Below are positions 8,494 through 17,360 of a stretch of DNA of 64,000 nt, one piece after another (position 1 is the stretch's first letter; every line of letters begins with the position of its first letter). The notes beneath the pieces were generated by a model that had not been told where the DNA came from, searched no databases, and saw nothing but the letters and a program-made list of their open reading frames with translations. The DNA comes from CAYOZN01 sp964408455 (GTDB lineage: Bacteria; Planctomycetota; Phycisphaerae; UBA1845; UTPLA1). The position numbers and the translations under genes were made by a program. Where the stretch lies: the NCBI GenBank assembly GCA_964408455.1, contig CAYOZN010000004.1, positions 124,001-188,000 of the forward strand. Direction: 5' to 3'.

Positions 8494-11235
8494 CTACTCA
8501 TATCTCAGCGCCTCCACCGGCCACGTCCGCCCGGCCCGCAGCGCCGGAATAGCCGCACCCGCGATCGCCGACACCATCGACAGCCCGCAGATCCACAGCA
8601 CCTCGCTCATCTTCCACTGGCTGGGAATCTTGTCGAAGGAATACGTCGCGGGGCTCCACACGCGCCAGGCGGGATTGATCCGCGCCAGGATATCCTGAAT
8701 ATCGTTGATGTGCGTGACGAAGGATGTGCCCAGCAGCGAGCCAAGGATGCTCCCCACCAGGCCGATCGCGGCCCCATACACCAGGAACACCGCCACCACG
8801 CCCTCGGTGCTGCCGCCCACGCTCTTGATGATGCCCACGTCGCGCGTCTTCTCCTGCACGATCATGTAAAAGATGCACAGGATCAGAAACACCGCCACGA
8901 TGCTGATCACCCCGAACATGATCAGCACCAGAAACTTTTCCTTTTCGATTGCCGAAATGAAATCGGCCTGCATCTCCTCCCACGTGTTGATTCGCAGATG
9001 ATCCATCATCCGCCCCTCCCACGGGTCGGGATCGATCAGGCCCTCTGCAATGAGCTTCTCCCACACCGAGGCAACCTGTTTCTTCTTCTCTTCCAGCACC
9101 GCGCGCGGCCAGCTGAACTCGTCGCGCAGCTTGATCATGACCTGGCTGCATCGCGGGCTCGTGAAGCCGCCGTCCACCCTTTCCTGCGGCCCCATCGACA
9201 TGATCGATTGCAGCATGTCGAAATCGACATAGACCGTACGCGAATCGATCTCGTGAATGCCCGTCTTCGAGTCATCGATATAGCGCAGCCAAGGCGCCGG
9301 CGGCGATTCCTGCGAAACCGAGCCGTCGCGCGAGATGGGCAGCACCGTCAGCCGGCAGGCCGTGCCCAGGTACAGCTGCGAATCGCGCTCGTATTCACCC
9401 GACGCGCGCCGGCGGAACAGCACATCGCGACCGATGATGATGCCGGGATACCCGTCGCCGATGAAGTCCACCCGGCACTCCGCCCCGAAGCACGGCTTGA
9501 ACACACCTGGGCCGGCATACCGCTCCTCCGGTGCGCGCCGGAACCGCTTCAATTCCTCTTCGCGTTCCTCCGACGGCAGCGACGCGATATACCGCTGATA
9601 GTGCTCGTCCATCGCGACCGGATCGGGCAGTGGAAGGCTCGGCACGACCGCCGACAGCATGTAACGATGAATGTACTCCGGCCACGAGCCCGGCAGATCG
9701 GGAACGCCCCGCGCGTCGGGTCGATACACCGGCTGACCGCGAAGCCCGCCCAGATCATATGGCCCGAACCGGTTGCGATAGAAGAGGTCTTCGCCGAAAC
9801 GGTTGACCTGCACGTACTCGTCGAGCTTGATGCCGCGGATCGCCACGGCGTGCGTTTCGCCCTCGGGCAGTTGCAGCACGCCGTAGGAATGGATGACGGG
9901 CGTCGCCACCTGCACCACCGGCTCGCCGGTGTCTTCGTCTGTAAGCTTGCCGATTTCCGCAATGAACTCGCGATAAAACGGAAAGCCCTGGAGACTTCCG
10001 TCCACCACCAGATCGCCCAATAAGCCGTTGGCCCGGTCGCGAATGCTGTCGACGAAGCCGCCCATGACGCTGATCACGATGATCATCATCGCCACGCACA
10101 GCGTCACCGCGCCGACACTGAAGAAAGCAATGCGCTTCCGCTGAAGCAGCCGCGACGCCAGAAACGCGACGTAGTACCGCGGCCAGCCGAGAAATGGGCT
10201 CGCCCGCCATGCCGCCCACCAGACAAACGCCGCCGCCCCGGCCAGCATCATCCACAGCGCCGCGTTCAACAACCACCATTCGGGCCGCGCGTATCGCAGG
10301 ATTTCGGCGCCCAGCCACCGCGCCGGCGACATGATGGTAAACCAACGCGGCATGTCTTCCGGAAAGAAGAAACTCGCATATGCCGTTACCGGCTCCCAGG
10401 TCACCAGCAGGTAAATCGCAACGAACGCCACGCAAACGCGCAGCAGCCACCAGCCGACCCTCAGGACTTGATATCGCAGAATGGCAAATGTGCCCGGCCA
10501 TCGCGCCAGCACCAGGGCCACAAACAACAGCGGGCCAAGCAGGAGCCGGCTGTGCGCCAGGCCGTCATCCGAAAACTCGGCCGGAAAGAAAAACCACGGC
10601 AAGCCCGTGATGCGCCGGCACGTCATGACCGGCAGCGAGTCGAAAAACTCTCGATCGCTGGCGAGCTGATCGCGGAGGATCCGCCAGCGCGGGAAGACTT
10701 CCTCGCGATGTTCTTCGATCTCGCGAATCAATGCCTGCCGCCGCTGCTGCATCCGCGGCGGAAGCGCGTGTAGTTGCCGGTCCCGCAGCGTGAACTCGAC
10801 AAACACCTCGACGCTGTCCTGCCGGATGCCCTGGCCAATCCACGACAGGCCCGCGGCTGCGTTCAGACACGTGGCCACGCACCAGATGGCCACCAGTGAC
10901 CAGATGGTCCCGATGGCGAACGCCGCGGGCACGCGTTGCACGCCGGTCTGCCAGTGCCCCAGCCAGCACATCAATTGAAACAGCCCGGCCCCCGCCGCAA
11001 GCAACAAGTGTGCCGCCGCCGCAAAGGGTGCGAGCACCAGCACCGGCACGGCCAGCGCGGCCATCTGGCCTCGGGTGAGGCTGACGGGGCGACGCAGCAG
11101 TCTCGCCAGGGATGCCTCGATGACGATGTAGAACGCCCCGCCGAGGAGATTCGTCACTGCCAGAAACAGCACATACACCGGCACCGAGATCGGCGCCAGC
11201 AGCGTAAAGACCAGCATCCTTGTTCGCGAACTCAC
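8494..11235 (-). CDS. Lipoprotein-release ABC permease (LolC/LolE, FtsX-type) with large N-terminal extension
   Basis: The C-terminal part from about residue 365 is a typical LolC/E permease: a helix and a long periplasmic MacB-like domain, then three FtsX helices from about 765 with the motif VGIIKSVGGSTEG. The 913-residue length is more than twice the usual ~400. The first ~360 residues add about six extra membrane spans and a charged loop, and the periplasmic domain is also enlarged (KFCYEI-type insertions are absent; the extra part is Arg/Glu/Pro-rich). The GTG start at 11235 has no clear ribosome site; an ATG six codons later is an alternative. It is followed by lolD, so the complex could be a LolC2D2-type or single-permease system. 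Confidence 0.83.
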   Translation of the reverse strand: MSSRTRMLVFTLLAPISVPVYVLFLAVTNLLGGAFYIVIEASLARLLRRPVSLTRGQMAALAVPVLVLAPFAAAAHLLLAAGAGLFQLMCWLGHWQTGVQRVPAAFAIGTIWSLVAIWCVATCLNAAAGLSWIGQGIRQDSVEVFVEFTLRDRQLHALPPRMQQRRQALIREIEEHREEVFPRWRILRDQLASDREFFDSLPVMTCRRITGLPWFFFPAEFSDDGLAHSRLLLGPLLFVALVLARWPGTFAILRYQVLRVGWWLLRVCVAFVAIYLLVTWEPVTAYASFFFPEDMPRWFTIMSPARWLGAEILRYARPEWWLLNAALWMMLAGAAAFVWWAAWRASPFLGWPRYYVAFLASRLLQRKRIAFFSVGAVTLCVAMMIIVISVMGGFVDSIRDRANGLLGDLVVDGSLQGFPFYREFIAEIGKLTDEDTGEPVVQVATPVIHSYGVLQLPEGETHAVAIRGIKLDEYVQVNRFGEDLFYRNRFGPYDLGGLRGQPVYRPDARGVPDLPGSWPEYIHRYMLSAVVPSLPLPDPVAMDEHYQRYIASLPSEEREEELKRFRRAPEERYAGPGVFKPCFGAECRVDFIGDGYPGIIIGRDVLFRRRASGEYERDSQLYLGTACRLTVLPISRDGSVSQESPPAPWLRYIDDSKTGIHEIDSRTVYVDFDMLQSIMSMGPQERVDGGFTSPRCSQVMIKLRDEFSWPRAVLEEKKKQVASVWEKLIAEGLIDPDPWEGRMMDHLRINTWEEMQADFISAIEKEKFLVLIMFGVISIVAVFLILCIFYMIVQEKTRDVGIIKSVGGSTEGVVAVFLVYGAAIGLVGSILGSLLGTSFVTHINDIQDILARINPAWRVWSPATYSFDKIPSQWKMSEVLWICGLSMVSAIAGAAIPALRAGRTWPVEALRYE

Positions 11236-11363
11236 GGGCGGAATCTACCTCGATGTTCGGCGACTAGCGTCAGGTTAGGCGGGCGGACCGATATGCGAAA
11301 GGCCGAATGGCCGTTGCCGGGCAATTCGGCGGTCGATCGGCCGCATGCATGGGATAATCACGA

Positions 11364-11369
11364 TATAAT
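11364..11369 (+). promoter_or_regulatory. Candidate -10 box (TATAAT) upstream of the toxin-antitoxin pair
   Basis: A perfect TATAAT stands in an otherwise GC-rich stretch, about 110 bp before the antitoxin start. No convincing -35 hexamer sits 16-18 bp upstream, so this is only suggestive. The 11236-11478 gap holds nothing else that I recognise. Confidence 0.3.
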
Positions 11370-11478
11370 CTAACTGCGGCACGGCGCGGTCGTCGGGCCT
11401 GCGCTGCACCCTGGTTGTACAGAACGTCGGCCGCCGGGTTCGCGCCGAATCGGCCGATGGAGATGCAAGGATAGGGAG

Positions 11479-11700
11479 ATGACTTACCGGGGACACGTCA
11501 AGAACGGGCAGATCACGCTGGACGAACCTGTTTCGCTTCCGGAGGGGACAAAGCTGAACATTGAGATCGTCGATTCGCACGAGCAGGAGCCGACAGTGTG
11601 GGAGAAGCTCCTTGAACTTGCCGGCTCCGTCGAAGGCCCGAGCGACTGGGCGGAAAACCACGATCATTACATTCACGGCACCCCCCGGCGGGAGTCATGA
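11479..11700 (+). CDS. Antitoxin of a PIN toxin-antitoxin pair (small beta-strand antitoxin)
   Basis: The 73-residue product starts MTYRGHVKNGQITLDEP, a short N-terminal beta-rich pattern shared with DUF104/AF2212-like antitoxins, and ends in an acidic, helical tail rich in Glu/Asp/His that likely wraps the toxin. Its last four bases overlap the start of the PIN gene (ATGA), the usual tight coupling of such pairs. The antitoxin at 59623-59877 has the same opening pattern (MTLRGRVHGRTIEFDEP), so the two modules are related. Known relatives neutralise the RNase and repress their own promoter. DNA binding is not evident here. Confidence 0.75.
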   Translation: MTYRGHVKNGQITLDEPVSLPEGTKLNIEIVDSHEQEPTVWEKLLELAGSVEGPSDWAENHDHYIHGTPRRES

Positions 11701-12088
11701 GATTCGCCGACACGTTCTATTTTCTGGCTTTATTGAACCGCCTGGACGACGCGCACGCCGCCGCAAAGGCGATTAGCAAAGGTCGGCATGTCATTACAAC
11801 GACCGATCGGATCCTGCTGGAGCTGGCCGATGCCATGTCATACCGCAACAAACGAGCAGAATTCTGCCGAATGTATCACTTGCTGACGTCCGATCCGCGC
11901 ATCACTGTACACGCCGCAACGCGCGATGCGTTGATCAGGGGCATGCAGCTTTTTGAATCCCGCAAGGACAAGGACTGGTCTTTAACCGATTGCATCTCAT
12001 TCGTGATCATGCAGAACTGGGCATTAGCGAAGCGCTGACGGGCGATCATCACTTCGAACAAGCCGGCTTTCGAGCCCTTCTGAAGTAA
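11697..12088 (+). pseudogene. PIN-domain toxin (VapC-like) interrupted by a -1 frameshift
   Basis: The open frame runs 11697-12038 (113 residues) and stops early. PIN acidic residues D5, E42 and D98 are present, but the fourth is missing from this frame. Reading on in the next frame from about 12023 gives ISEALTGDHHFEQAGFRALL and a stop at 12086-12088, exactly the family C-terminus with the last Asp. One extra G in the GGG run at 12019-12021 would restore a ~130-residue toxin. So this is either a disabled toxin or a homopolymer sequencing error. Intact relatives are Mg2+-dependent RNases. It overlaps its antitoxin gene by 4 bp. Confidence 0.8.
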
Positions 12089-12096
12089 GCGCGGAT

Positions 12097-13560
12097 TCAC
12101 TCCTGGGGCCGTTGCAGCGGGAACAAGATCACATCCCGGATGCTCGCCGAGTTGGTCAGCAGCATCACCATCCGATCGATCCCCACGCCCAGCCCGCCCG
12201 CCGGCGGCATCCCGTGCTCCAGCGCGTTGAGAAAGTCTTCGTCCATCACGCGCATCGTCTCATCCCCCTCGCCCGAAAGCTGCGCCGACAGCGTTTCGCG
12301 CTGCACGATGGGATCGTTCAGCTCCGTGTACGCATTCCCGATCTCCATGCCCGCGACGTACGCCTCGAACCGCAGGGCCAGCGAGTCATCGCCCGGCTTC
12401 CGGCGCGTCAACGGGCACAACTCCGCCGGGTACTCGGTCACAAACAGCGGGCCCGCCAGATGCGCTTCCACCGTCGTCTCGAACAGCTTGTTCGCAACGA
12501 CGGCGTCGTCCATTTTCGGGCCCTCGATGCCCAGGGACGCCGCCTTCTTCCTCACCGCCGTCGCGTCCTTCAGGTCGACGCCGGCATGCTCCGCGAGCAG
12601 CTCCGAGTATGTCTTCCGCGGCCACGGCGGGGTGAAATCGATCTCCAGATCGCGGAACCGCCGCTTGTAATTTCCATCCAGGGCGTGAATCGCTGCCGCG
12701 AACATGCCCTCTACGTGGCACATCATGTCCGACAGATCGCCGTATGCCTGGTAGCACTCCATCATCGTGAACTCGGGATTGTGTTGCGTGCTGATGCCCT
12801 CGTTGCGAAAGTTGCGGTTGATCTCAAACACGCGCTCGATCCCACCCACCAGCAGCCGCTTCAGGTACAGCTCCGGCGAGATGCGCAGGAACAGATCCAT
12901 GTCGAGCGTGTTGTGATGCGTCGTAAACGGGCGGGCCGCCGCCCCGCCATAGATCGCCTGGAGCATCGGCGTCTCGACTTCGACGAAACCCTGATCCTGA
13001 AAATATCGCCGCACCGCCTCCACGATTCGAAACCGCGCCTTGAATGTCTGCATCACCTCCGGGTTCGCAAACAGGTCCACGTAACGCTGACGATAGCGCG
13101 CATCCACGTCGGTCAATCCGTGCCACTTCTCCGGCGGTGGCCGCAGGCTCTTGCAGAGCAGTGTCAACGCAGTGGCCCACACCGTCGGCTCCCCGGTCTT
13201 CGTGCGCCCGGGCGCGCCATCCACGCCGAGAATGTCACCCAGGTCCAGTTGCCCCAGCAGCCCCCAAGCATCCGGACCCACTTTGCCCTGCGAAATGCCG
13301 ATTTGAATGTCCCCGGTCGAGTCGCGAAGCGTCAGAAACGCCAGCTTGCCCATCACCCGCCGCAGCACGATTCGGCCCGCCGCCCGGCAGGACTCCCCGT
13401 GGGCGGTCTGCCCGGGCTCGAGGCCCTTTTCACTAATCAGATTTCGTAAGTCCGAATTCGCCCGGACGCCGTCAAACCGACTTCCAAACGGGTCCACCCC
13501 GGATGCAGCCAGGTCATCCAGTTTTTTGCGACGTTCGCGGTAGTATTGGTCCGTGACCAA
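12097..13560 (-). CDS. lysS: Lysine--tRNA ligase (class II)
   Basis: LysRS charges tRNA-Lys in the cytoplasm. The 487-residue product has an N-terminal OB fold (residues ~55-160) and the class II motifs: motif 1 around EVETPML, motif 2 FRNEGISTQHNPEFTMMECY, and motif 3 GLGVGIDRMVMLLT near the C-terminus. Length and order match bacterial LysS. The first codon is TTG at 13558-13560, with GAAGGGA about nine bases upstream supporting it, and no better ATG lies nearby. It converges with the PIN toxin gene, leaving only eight bases between the stops, and is divergent from the sigma factor gene. Confidence 0.96.
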   Translation of the reverse strand: MVTDQYYRERRKKLDDLAASGVDPFGSRFDGVRANSDLRNLISEKGLEPGQTAHGESCRAAGRIVLRRVMGKLAFLTLRDSTGDIQIGISQGKVGPDAWGLLGQLDLGDILGVDGAPGRTKTGEPTVWATALTLLCKSLRPPPEKWHGLTDVDARYRQRYVDLFANPEVMQTFKARFRIVEAVRRYFQDQGFVEVETPMLQAIYGGAAARPFTTHHNTLDMDLFLRISPELYLKRLLVGGIERVFEINRNFRNEGISTQHNPEFTMMECYQAYGDLSDMMCHVEGMFAAAIHALDGNYKRRFRDLEIDFTPPWPRKTYSELLAEHAGVDLKDATAVRKKAASLGIEGPKMDDAVVANKLFETTVEAHLAGPLFVTEYPAELCPLTRRKPGDDSLALRFEAYVAGMEIGNAYTELNDPIVQRETLSAQLSGEGDETMRVMDEDFLNALEHGMPPAGGLGVGIDRMVMLLTNSASIRDVILFPLQRPQE

Positions 13561-13811
13561 GGGTCTAGTCCCTTCATAGACAGTGTTTCAGCCGTCGGCG
13601 CGATTTCGTCCACCGGGGCAGCGCCATGCTATGGCCGATCCAGATTCACGACAACGACGCGTTATCGGCCGCGGTCACTTTTCCGCCCCGCGCTTGCAAC
13701 GCATCGACGCTTCGGCGCAAATCAAGGAATAAAACCACGGCTGGGCGAAGTTTAGAAAGTGGCAGCGAACGGTCCGTCGCTCGTCACTTCCAGCCGACCC
13801 CTGGAGGGTCG

Positions 13812-14384
13812 ATGTCCGGCAGGATTTCGCGAAATTTTGAAGATGCGGTGCTGTGCCACATGGACCTCGTCTATCGGATGGCCCTCAAGCTCTCCGGCGA
13901 TTCGAACGAGGCCGAGGACCTGGTCCAGGAGACCTTCCTTCGTGCACACCGCTCGTATCAGAAGTTCGAATTTCGCGAGTACGGCGCTAAGCCGTGGCTG
14001 ATGCGCATCCTGCACAACGCCTACTTCTCCCGGCGTTCGCAATCGGCCAAGGCGCCCTCCCTGCTGGAGGACCTGAGCCTGGATGAAATCGCCGTCGAGC
14101 TGGATCGGCCTTCCGCCGGTTCGCTTAAGCCCGGCGAGGTGGATTGGGATGGGTTTGATGAAGAACTGAAGTCGGCCATGATGGGCCTGCCGCCCGAGTA
14201 TCGCGAGATCATTCTGCTCTGGGCGATCGGCGGATTCAGCTACAAGGAAATTGCCGAGATTGCAGGCTGCGCCCTGGGCACCGTCATGAGCCGTCTGTTT
14301 CGCGCGCGGCAGCAATTGGCACATTCGCTGGCAAAGTTCGCATCAGATCGCAGATACCCCGGCACGATCGGGGGCGCAACATGA
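13812..14384 (+). CDS. ECF-type RNA polymerase sigma factor
   Basis: The 190-residue product has sigma-70 region 2 (LVYRMALKLSGDSNEAEDLV then QETFLRAHRSY, residues ~17-50) and region 4 (LPPEYREIILLWAIGGFSYK, with the helix-turn-helix up to MSRLFRARQQL). The linker between them is acidic and longer than in minimal ECF factors. The frame is open further upstream, but the ATG at 13812 follows GGAGGG at an ideal spacing and starts at the normal family N-terminus. The anti-sigma gene overlaps its last bases (ATGA). Promoter targets are unknown; ECF factors of this kind usually respond to envelope or redox signals. Confidence 0.92.
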   Translation: MSGRISRNFEDAVLCHMDLVYRMALKLSGDSNEAEDLVQETFLRAHRSYQKFEFREYGAKPWLMRILHNAYFSRRSQSAKAPSLLEDLSLDEIAVELDRPSAGSLKPGEVDWDGFDEELKSAMMGLPPEYREIILLWAIGGFSYKEIAEIAGCALGTVMSRLFRARQQLAHSLAKFASDRRYPGTIGGAT

Positions 14385-15265
14385 ATTGCAAGCAGGTTCG
14401 ACAATATCTTTACGCCTTTGCCGACGGCCAGATTGACGTCCGCGCCAACTGCGAAGTGCTCGACCATCTCAAGATGTGCCCGCCGTGCAGCGATGTTGTC
14501 GGCGAACAGCAGGCCCTCCGCGATGCCATCGCCCGCAGCGCAGCCCGCATCAAGGCGCCCCCCTCTCTCGAAGCCCGCGTCAAGCTCGCCATTCTCTCCG
14601 GAGAATCACCCGAAAATGCGCGCCGCGCACCCGCGGGTCGCCGGGTCCTCAAGCTCGTCGCCCTCGCCGCCTGCCTTGCCCTCACCGTCATCGCTGCATG
14701 GCAATACGGCGCACGTGAAGGAGCCGGATGGACGGTCACTCCCGCCGACCCGCTGGCCGTTGCCAATGCGACGCGCGAAGTGGCCTCCACCGTCGTCATT
14801 CGCCACAACAAGTGCGTCGCCAGATGCGAAAAGCAGATACACCAGTCTGAGACGCTGCCGGCTGAGCCGAACGAACTGCCGACTGCCCTCTGTGGGATAC
14901 TCGGCAACAATGTCTTCGCCGTCGTCCCCGATCTGACGCCCTTCAACTACGAATTCGAATCCGCCAACATCTGCAAATTCCAGGGCGAAGAGGGCGCCAA
15001 CGCCGGCCATCTCATGTACGTCAACTACCAGTTCGGCACGCGCCTCTCGCTATTCAACATGCCGCACTGGTCCGGCATCGATATCGCACGCGTGGCCGCC
15101 CCCGATCAGCCCTTCATCAACGAAATGCCCGGCTGCACCAACAACCTGTCGGTGGTCGCCTGGCACAGCGGGGAAACCACCTTCGTCCTCTGCGGTCCTC
15201 TCGACGTGGATGACATGCGAGAAGTCGCCGAGCTCGTACAGGCTCAGATCGCCGATCGGCGCTAG
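14381..15265 (+). CDS. Membrane anti-sigma factor with zinc-binding ZAS domain
   Basis: The N-terminal ~35 residues contain the ZAS arrangement His-x3-Cys-x2-Cys (HLKMCPPC) that holds ECF sigma factors. A single membrane helix lies near residues 89-106. The remaining ~185 residues would be outside the cytoplasm and include HNKCVARC, further Cys residues and NMPGCTNN-like segments, so a redox or metal-sensing domain is possible. The gene overlaps the sigma gene by 4 bp and follows it directly, so the two form a regulatory pair. The 3' end runs into the palindromic repeat array. The external signal is unknown. Confidence 0.85.
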   Translation: MNCKQVRQYLYAFADGQIDVRANCEVLDHLKMCPPCSDVVGEQQALRDAIARSAARIKAPPSLEARVKLAILSGESPENARRAPAGRRVLKLVALAACLALTVIAAWQYGAREGAGWTVTPADPLAVANATREVASTVVIRHNKCVARCEKQIHQSETLPAEPNELPTALCGILGNNVFAVVPDLTPFNYEFESANICKFQGEEGANAGHLMYVNYQFGTRLSLFNMPHWSGIDIARVAAPDQPFINEMPGCTNNLSVVAWHSGETTFVLCGPLDVDDMREVAELVQAQIADRR

Positions 15266-15284
15266 GTCCGCCGGCGCTAAACGT

Positions 15285-15425
15285 GTGCCACTGCTCGGCA
15301 ATTCGGGCGGCCGTGTGCCACTGCTTCAAGCAGTGCAAAACACTAGTGTGCCACTGCTCTGACGGCCGTGTGCCACTGCTTCAAGCAGTGCAAAACACCC
15401 GTGTGCCACTGCTCTGTGAGCAGTG
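15285..15425. repeat. Palindromic repeat family A array (five copies)
   Basis: Five GTGCCACTGC units stand in about 140 bp, two of them near-perfect copies (GTGCCACTGCTTCAAGCAGTG) followed by the same CAAAACAC spacer, so part of the array arose by tandem duplication. It lies just after the anti-sigma gene stop. No cas gene or uniform spacers are present, so it is not a CRISPR array. Confidence 0.88.
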
Positions 15426-15430
15426 CGGAC

Positions 15431-16340
15431 GGCGAATCCGTGTGCTACTCCCCTTTGAAGGGTCCCTCATTCCGCGTGATAACACGCGGGAAGCCGCCCG
15501 CCGGCGGTCAGGGGCTTCGGCTCGCCCAGCGCTCGCTGAAGGATGCGGAGCCGGGTCAGGAGGTGCCGAAGTTTCTGGCGAATTTTGAGTCTGGTCGATC
15601 TGTTCCGAACGGCGCTCACGCAACACCCCCTGGTCAGGCGTAGGGCGAGGAGGATTTCCTGCCGTGGATGCATGCCGCGTGCCAACGCCGTTGCCGATGC
15701 ACTCTGGCCGCGGCCGCACCTCAATCGGGCAAATCGACCCAACACTTCAAGGGGCACAAGGGCGAATGTACGCAGGCTTGGCTCCGCTGCCGCTCGCAGG
15801 CAGGCACGTGACGGCTGCTTTCCGGGGGGAAGGCGCGCAAGACGCAGCATGAGTACGGGTTAAGAGGAACGTTGCAGAGAATTGTGGCAAAATAGCCCCG
15901 CTGACCAGTTGGCTGCGCCTTGGCAGCGCCATATACTGGGATCAATCAGGTGGGCATGGGCGTAGATGCGACGGAACTCGCGTATCTCCGCCATCAATCC
16001 ATTAAACGCATCTTCTCGCGTTCCGAACTGCTCCGCCCCAACCCGCCTTTCCAGATAGCCGAATAATGCAAATAGCCGGCTCGGGCCACCACGGCCCCCG
16101 CTGGAAGCAAAGCGCAAGGCGTTTGTCGTGCGAGTGGTCGCCATTATTCGGCCATCGCACGCCGCATTGGCGCAAAATAGGGTTGCCCCGCTCCACGAAT
16201 CGTCGAGCGATCGGCAGCCACTCGCCGCGCAGGATCGTCTCTCGCAAAAAGGGCGAGCCATGACCCGGCAGGAGTTATCGCACCTGGGGCCAGCGCGTCG
16301 TAAGGAGACGCGCGGTCGCGCCGCCCCTGAATGAGTCGTT
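15431..16340. other. Gene-poor stretch of about 0.9 kb
   Basis: I see no convincing gene here. Several frames are open for short distances, including a minus-strand frame (about 15860-16180) whose translation contains EQFGTREDAFNGLMAEIREF and LIDPSIW and looks protein-like but starts and ends in low-quality sequence. A decayed or frameshifted gene is possible. Base composition is mixed, with AT-richer patches around 15880-16060. Confidence 0.5.
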
Positions 16341-17168
16341 ATGTCCAAGCGCCTCGAATCGCTCATGTTTGTTCGCGAACTCGGTACCGGCGCCGGCACC
16401 AAGGTCGCACTCATGCGCGATCTCCGCGACCACAAGCTCTACTGCAAAAAGTACGTTTCGGCCGGGGCCGCCAACTGGGAATCGCAGATACGCCAGCTCA
16501 AGAACGAATTTGACGTTGGCGTCGGCAATGACCATCCCGTCCTGCGCAAGAGCCACGAATACGGAATCGTCAAGCGTAAGCTCCGTGCCGTTGAGGCCTA
16601 TAACATCCTCGACTACGTCGATGGCATCCCCCTCGACAAATTTGCCGAGAATACCTCGCCCCGCCTCATCACCAAGATCTTTTACCACGTGGCCGACGGC
16701 CTGCTCGCCCTTCACAACCGCGGCTTCGTCCATGCTGACATGAAGCCGATGAACATCCTCTGCGCCCGCAACGGCCGGCCTACTCTCATCGACTTCGGCC
16801 AGGCCTGCCCCATGTACACGCGAAAACAGCGCATCCAGGGCACCAAGGACTTCATCGCCAAGGAACAGGTCGACCGGCTCGCCCTCGACCAGCGGACCGA
16901 CGTCTTCGGCCTCGGCGCCACCATGCACCGCATTCTTCTCGGTCGCTCGGTCGAGACCGAATTGAACAGCAAGGCCGTTACCAAGTCCGGCGTCTCCATG
17001 TACCGCTGGCACAACGACAAACTCGACCTGGCCGAGGAGCTCGATCCCGCCCTCCTCAGGTTGATCGAAGACTGCTGCCAGCCCGAGCGCGAGAATCGCC
17101 CCAAGAACATGCAGCTCGTCAAGGACCGCCTCGAAGTCTCGTTCGAACGGCTTTCCAAGACGGGCTGA
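16341..17168 (+). CDS. Serine/threonine protein kinase (Hanks type), stand-alone domain
   Basis: The 275-residue product is a bare kinase domain without sensor or membrane segment. Seen: glycine loop GTGAGT (15-20), candidate ATP lysine K36 or K37 (YCKKYV), catalytic HADMKPMN with D133 and N138, metal-binding DFG (151-153) and the later D187 (TDVFGLG). The usual APE motif is replaced by AKEQ, which suggests an unusual activation segment. A kinase of this size in the cytoplasm would phosphorylate proteins or small molecules; substrate unknown. It sits near a glycosyltransferase (192 bp downstream, same strand), but a link is speculative. Kinase activity should be present, judging by intact catalytic residues. 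Confidence 0.88.
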   Translation: MSKRLESLMFVRELGTGAGTKVALMRDLRDHKLYCKKYVSAGAANWESQIRQLKNEFDVGVGNDHPVLRKSHEYGIVKRKLRAVEAYNILDYVDGIPLDKFAENTSPRLITKIFYHVADGLLALHNRGFVHADMKPMNILCARNGRPTLIDFGQACPMYTRKQRIQGTKDFIAKEQVDRLALDQRTDVFGLGATMHRILLGRSVETELNSKAVTKSGVSMYRWHNDKLDLAEELDPALLRLIEDCCQPERENRPKNMQLVKDRLEVSFERLSKTG

Positions 17169-17243
17169 CCGCCTCACCGGCGCGATCGCCGCACAAGTCC
17201 CGCCTTCGAATCCAGGTTGCTCCACCGAATTGTTGGCGCCCGG

Positions 17244-17273
17244 TCTTTGGACCCGAACCCGACAATTCTGCTA
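17244..17273 (+). promoter_or_regulatory. Weak candidate promoter (TTGGAC - 19 bp - TATAGT)
   Basis: TTGGAC and TATAGT (in CTGCTATAGTG, about 17268-17275) are separated by about 19 bp in the gap before the glycosyltransferase gene, which starts at 17361. The spacing is longer than optimal, so this is a low-confidence call. Confidence 0.3.
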
Positions 17274-17360
17274 TAGTGAAGATGTTGCGGCTGTCGGCGT
17301 CTCATCTCTTGCGCCGGCTCGAACTCGCGAACGCCCATTTCGCCGTCGAGGGTCCGTCTC

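Noticed and set aside
15285..15425. Repeat array considered as CRISPR
   Set aside because: The units are short palindromes with irregular spacing, two spacers are identical, and there is no cas gene nearby.
15283..15588. Plus-strand frame with repeated CHC motifs after the anti-sigma gene
   Set aside because: It is only the translation of the family A repeats and has no independent support.
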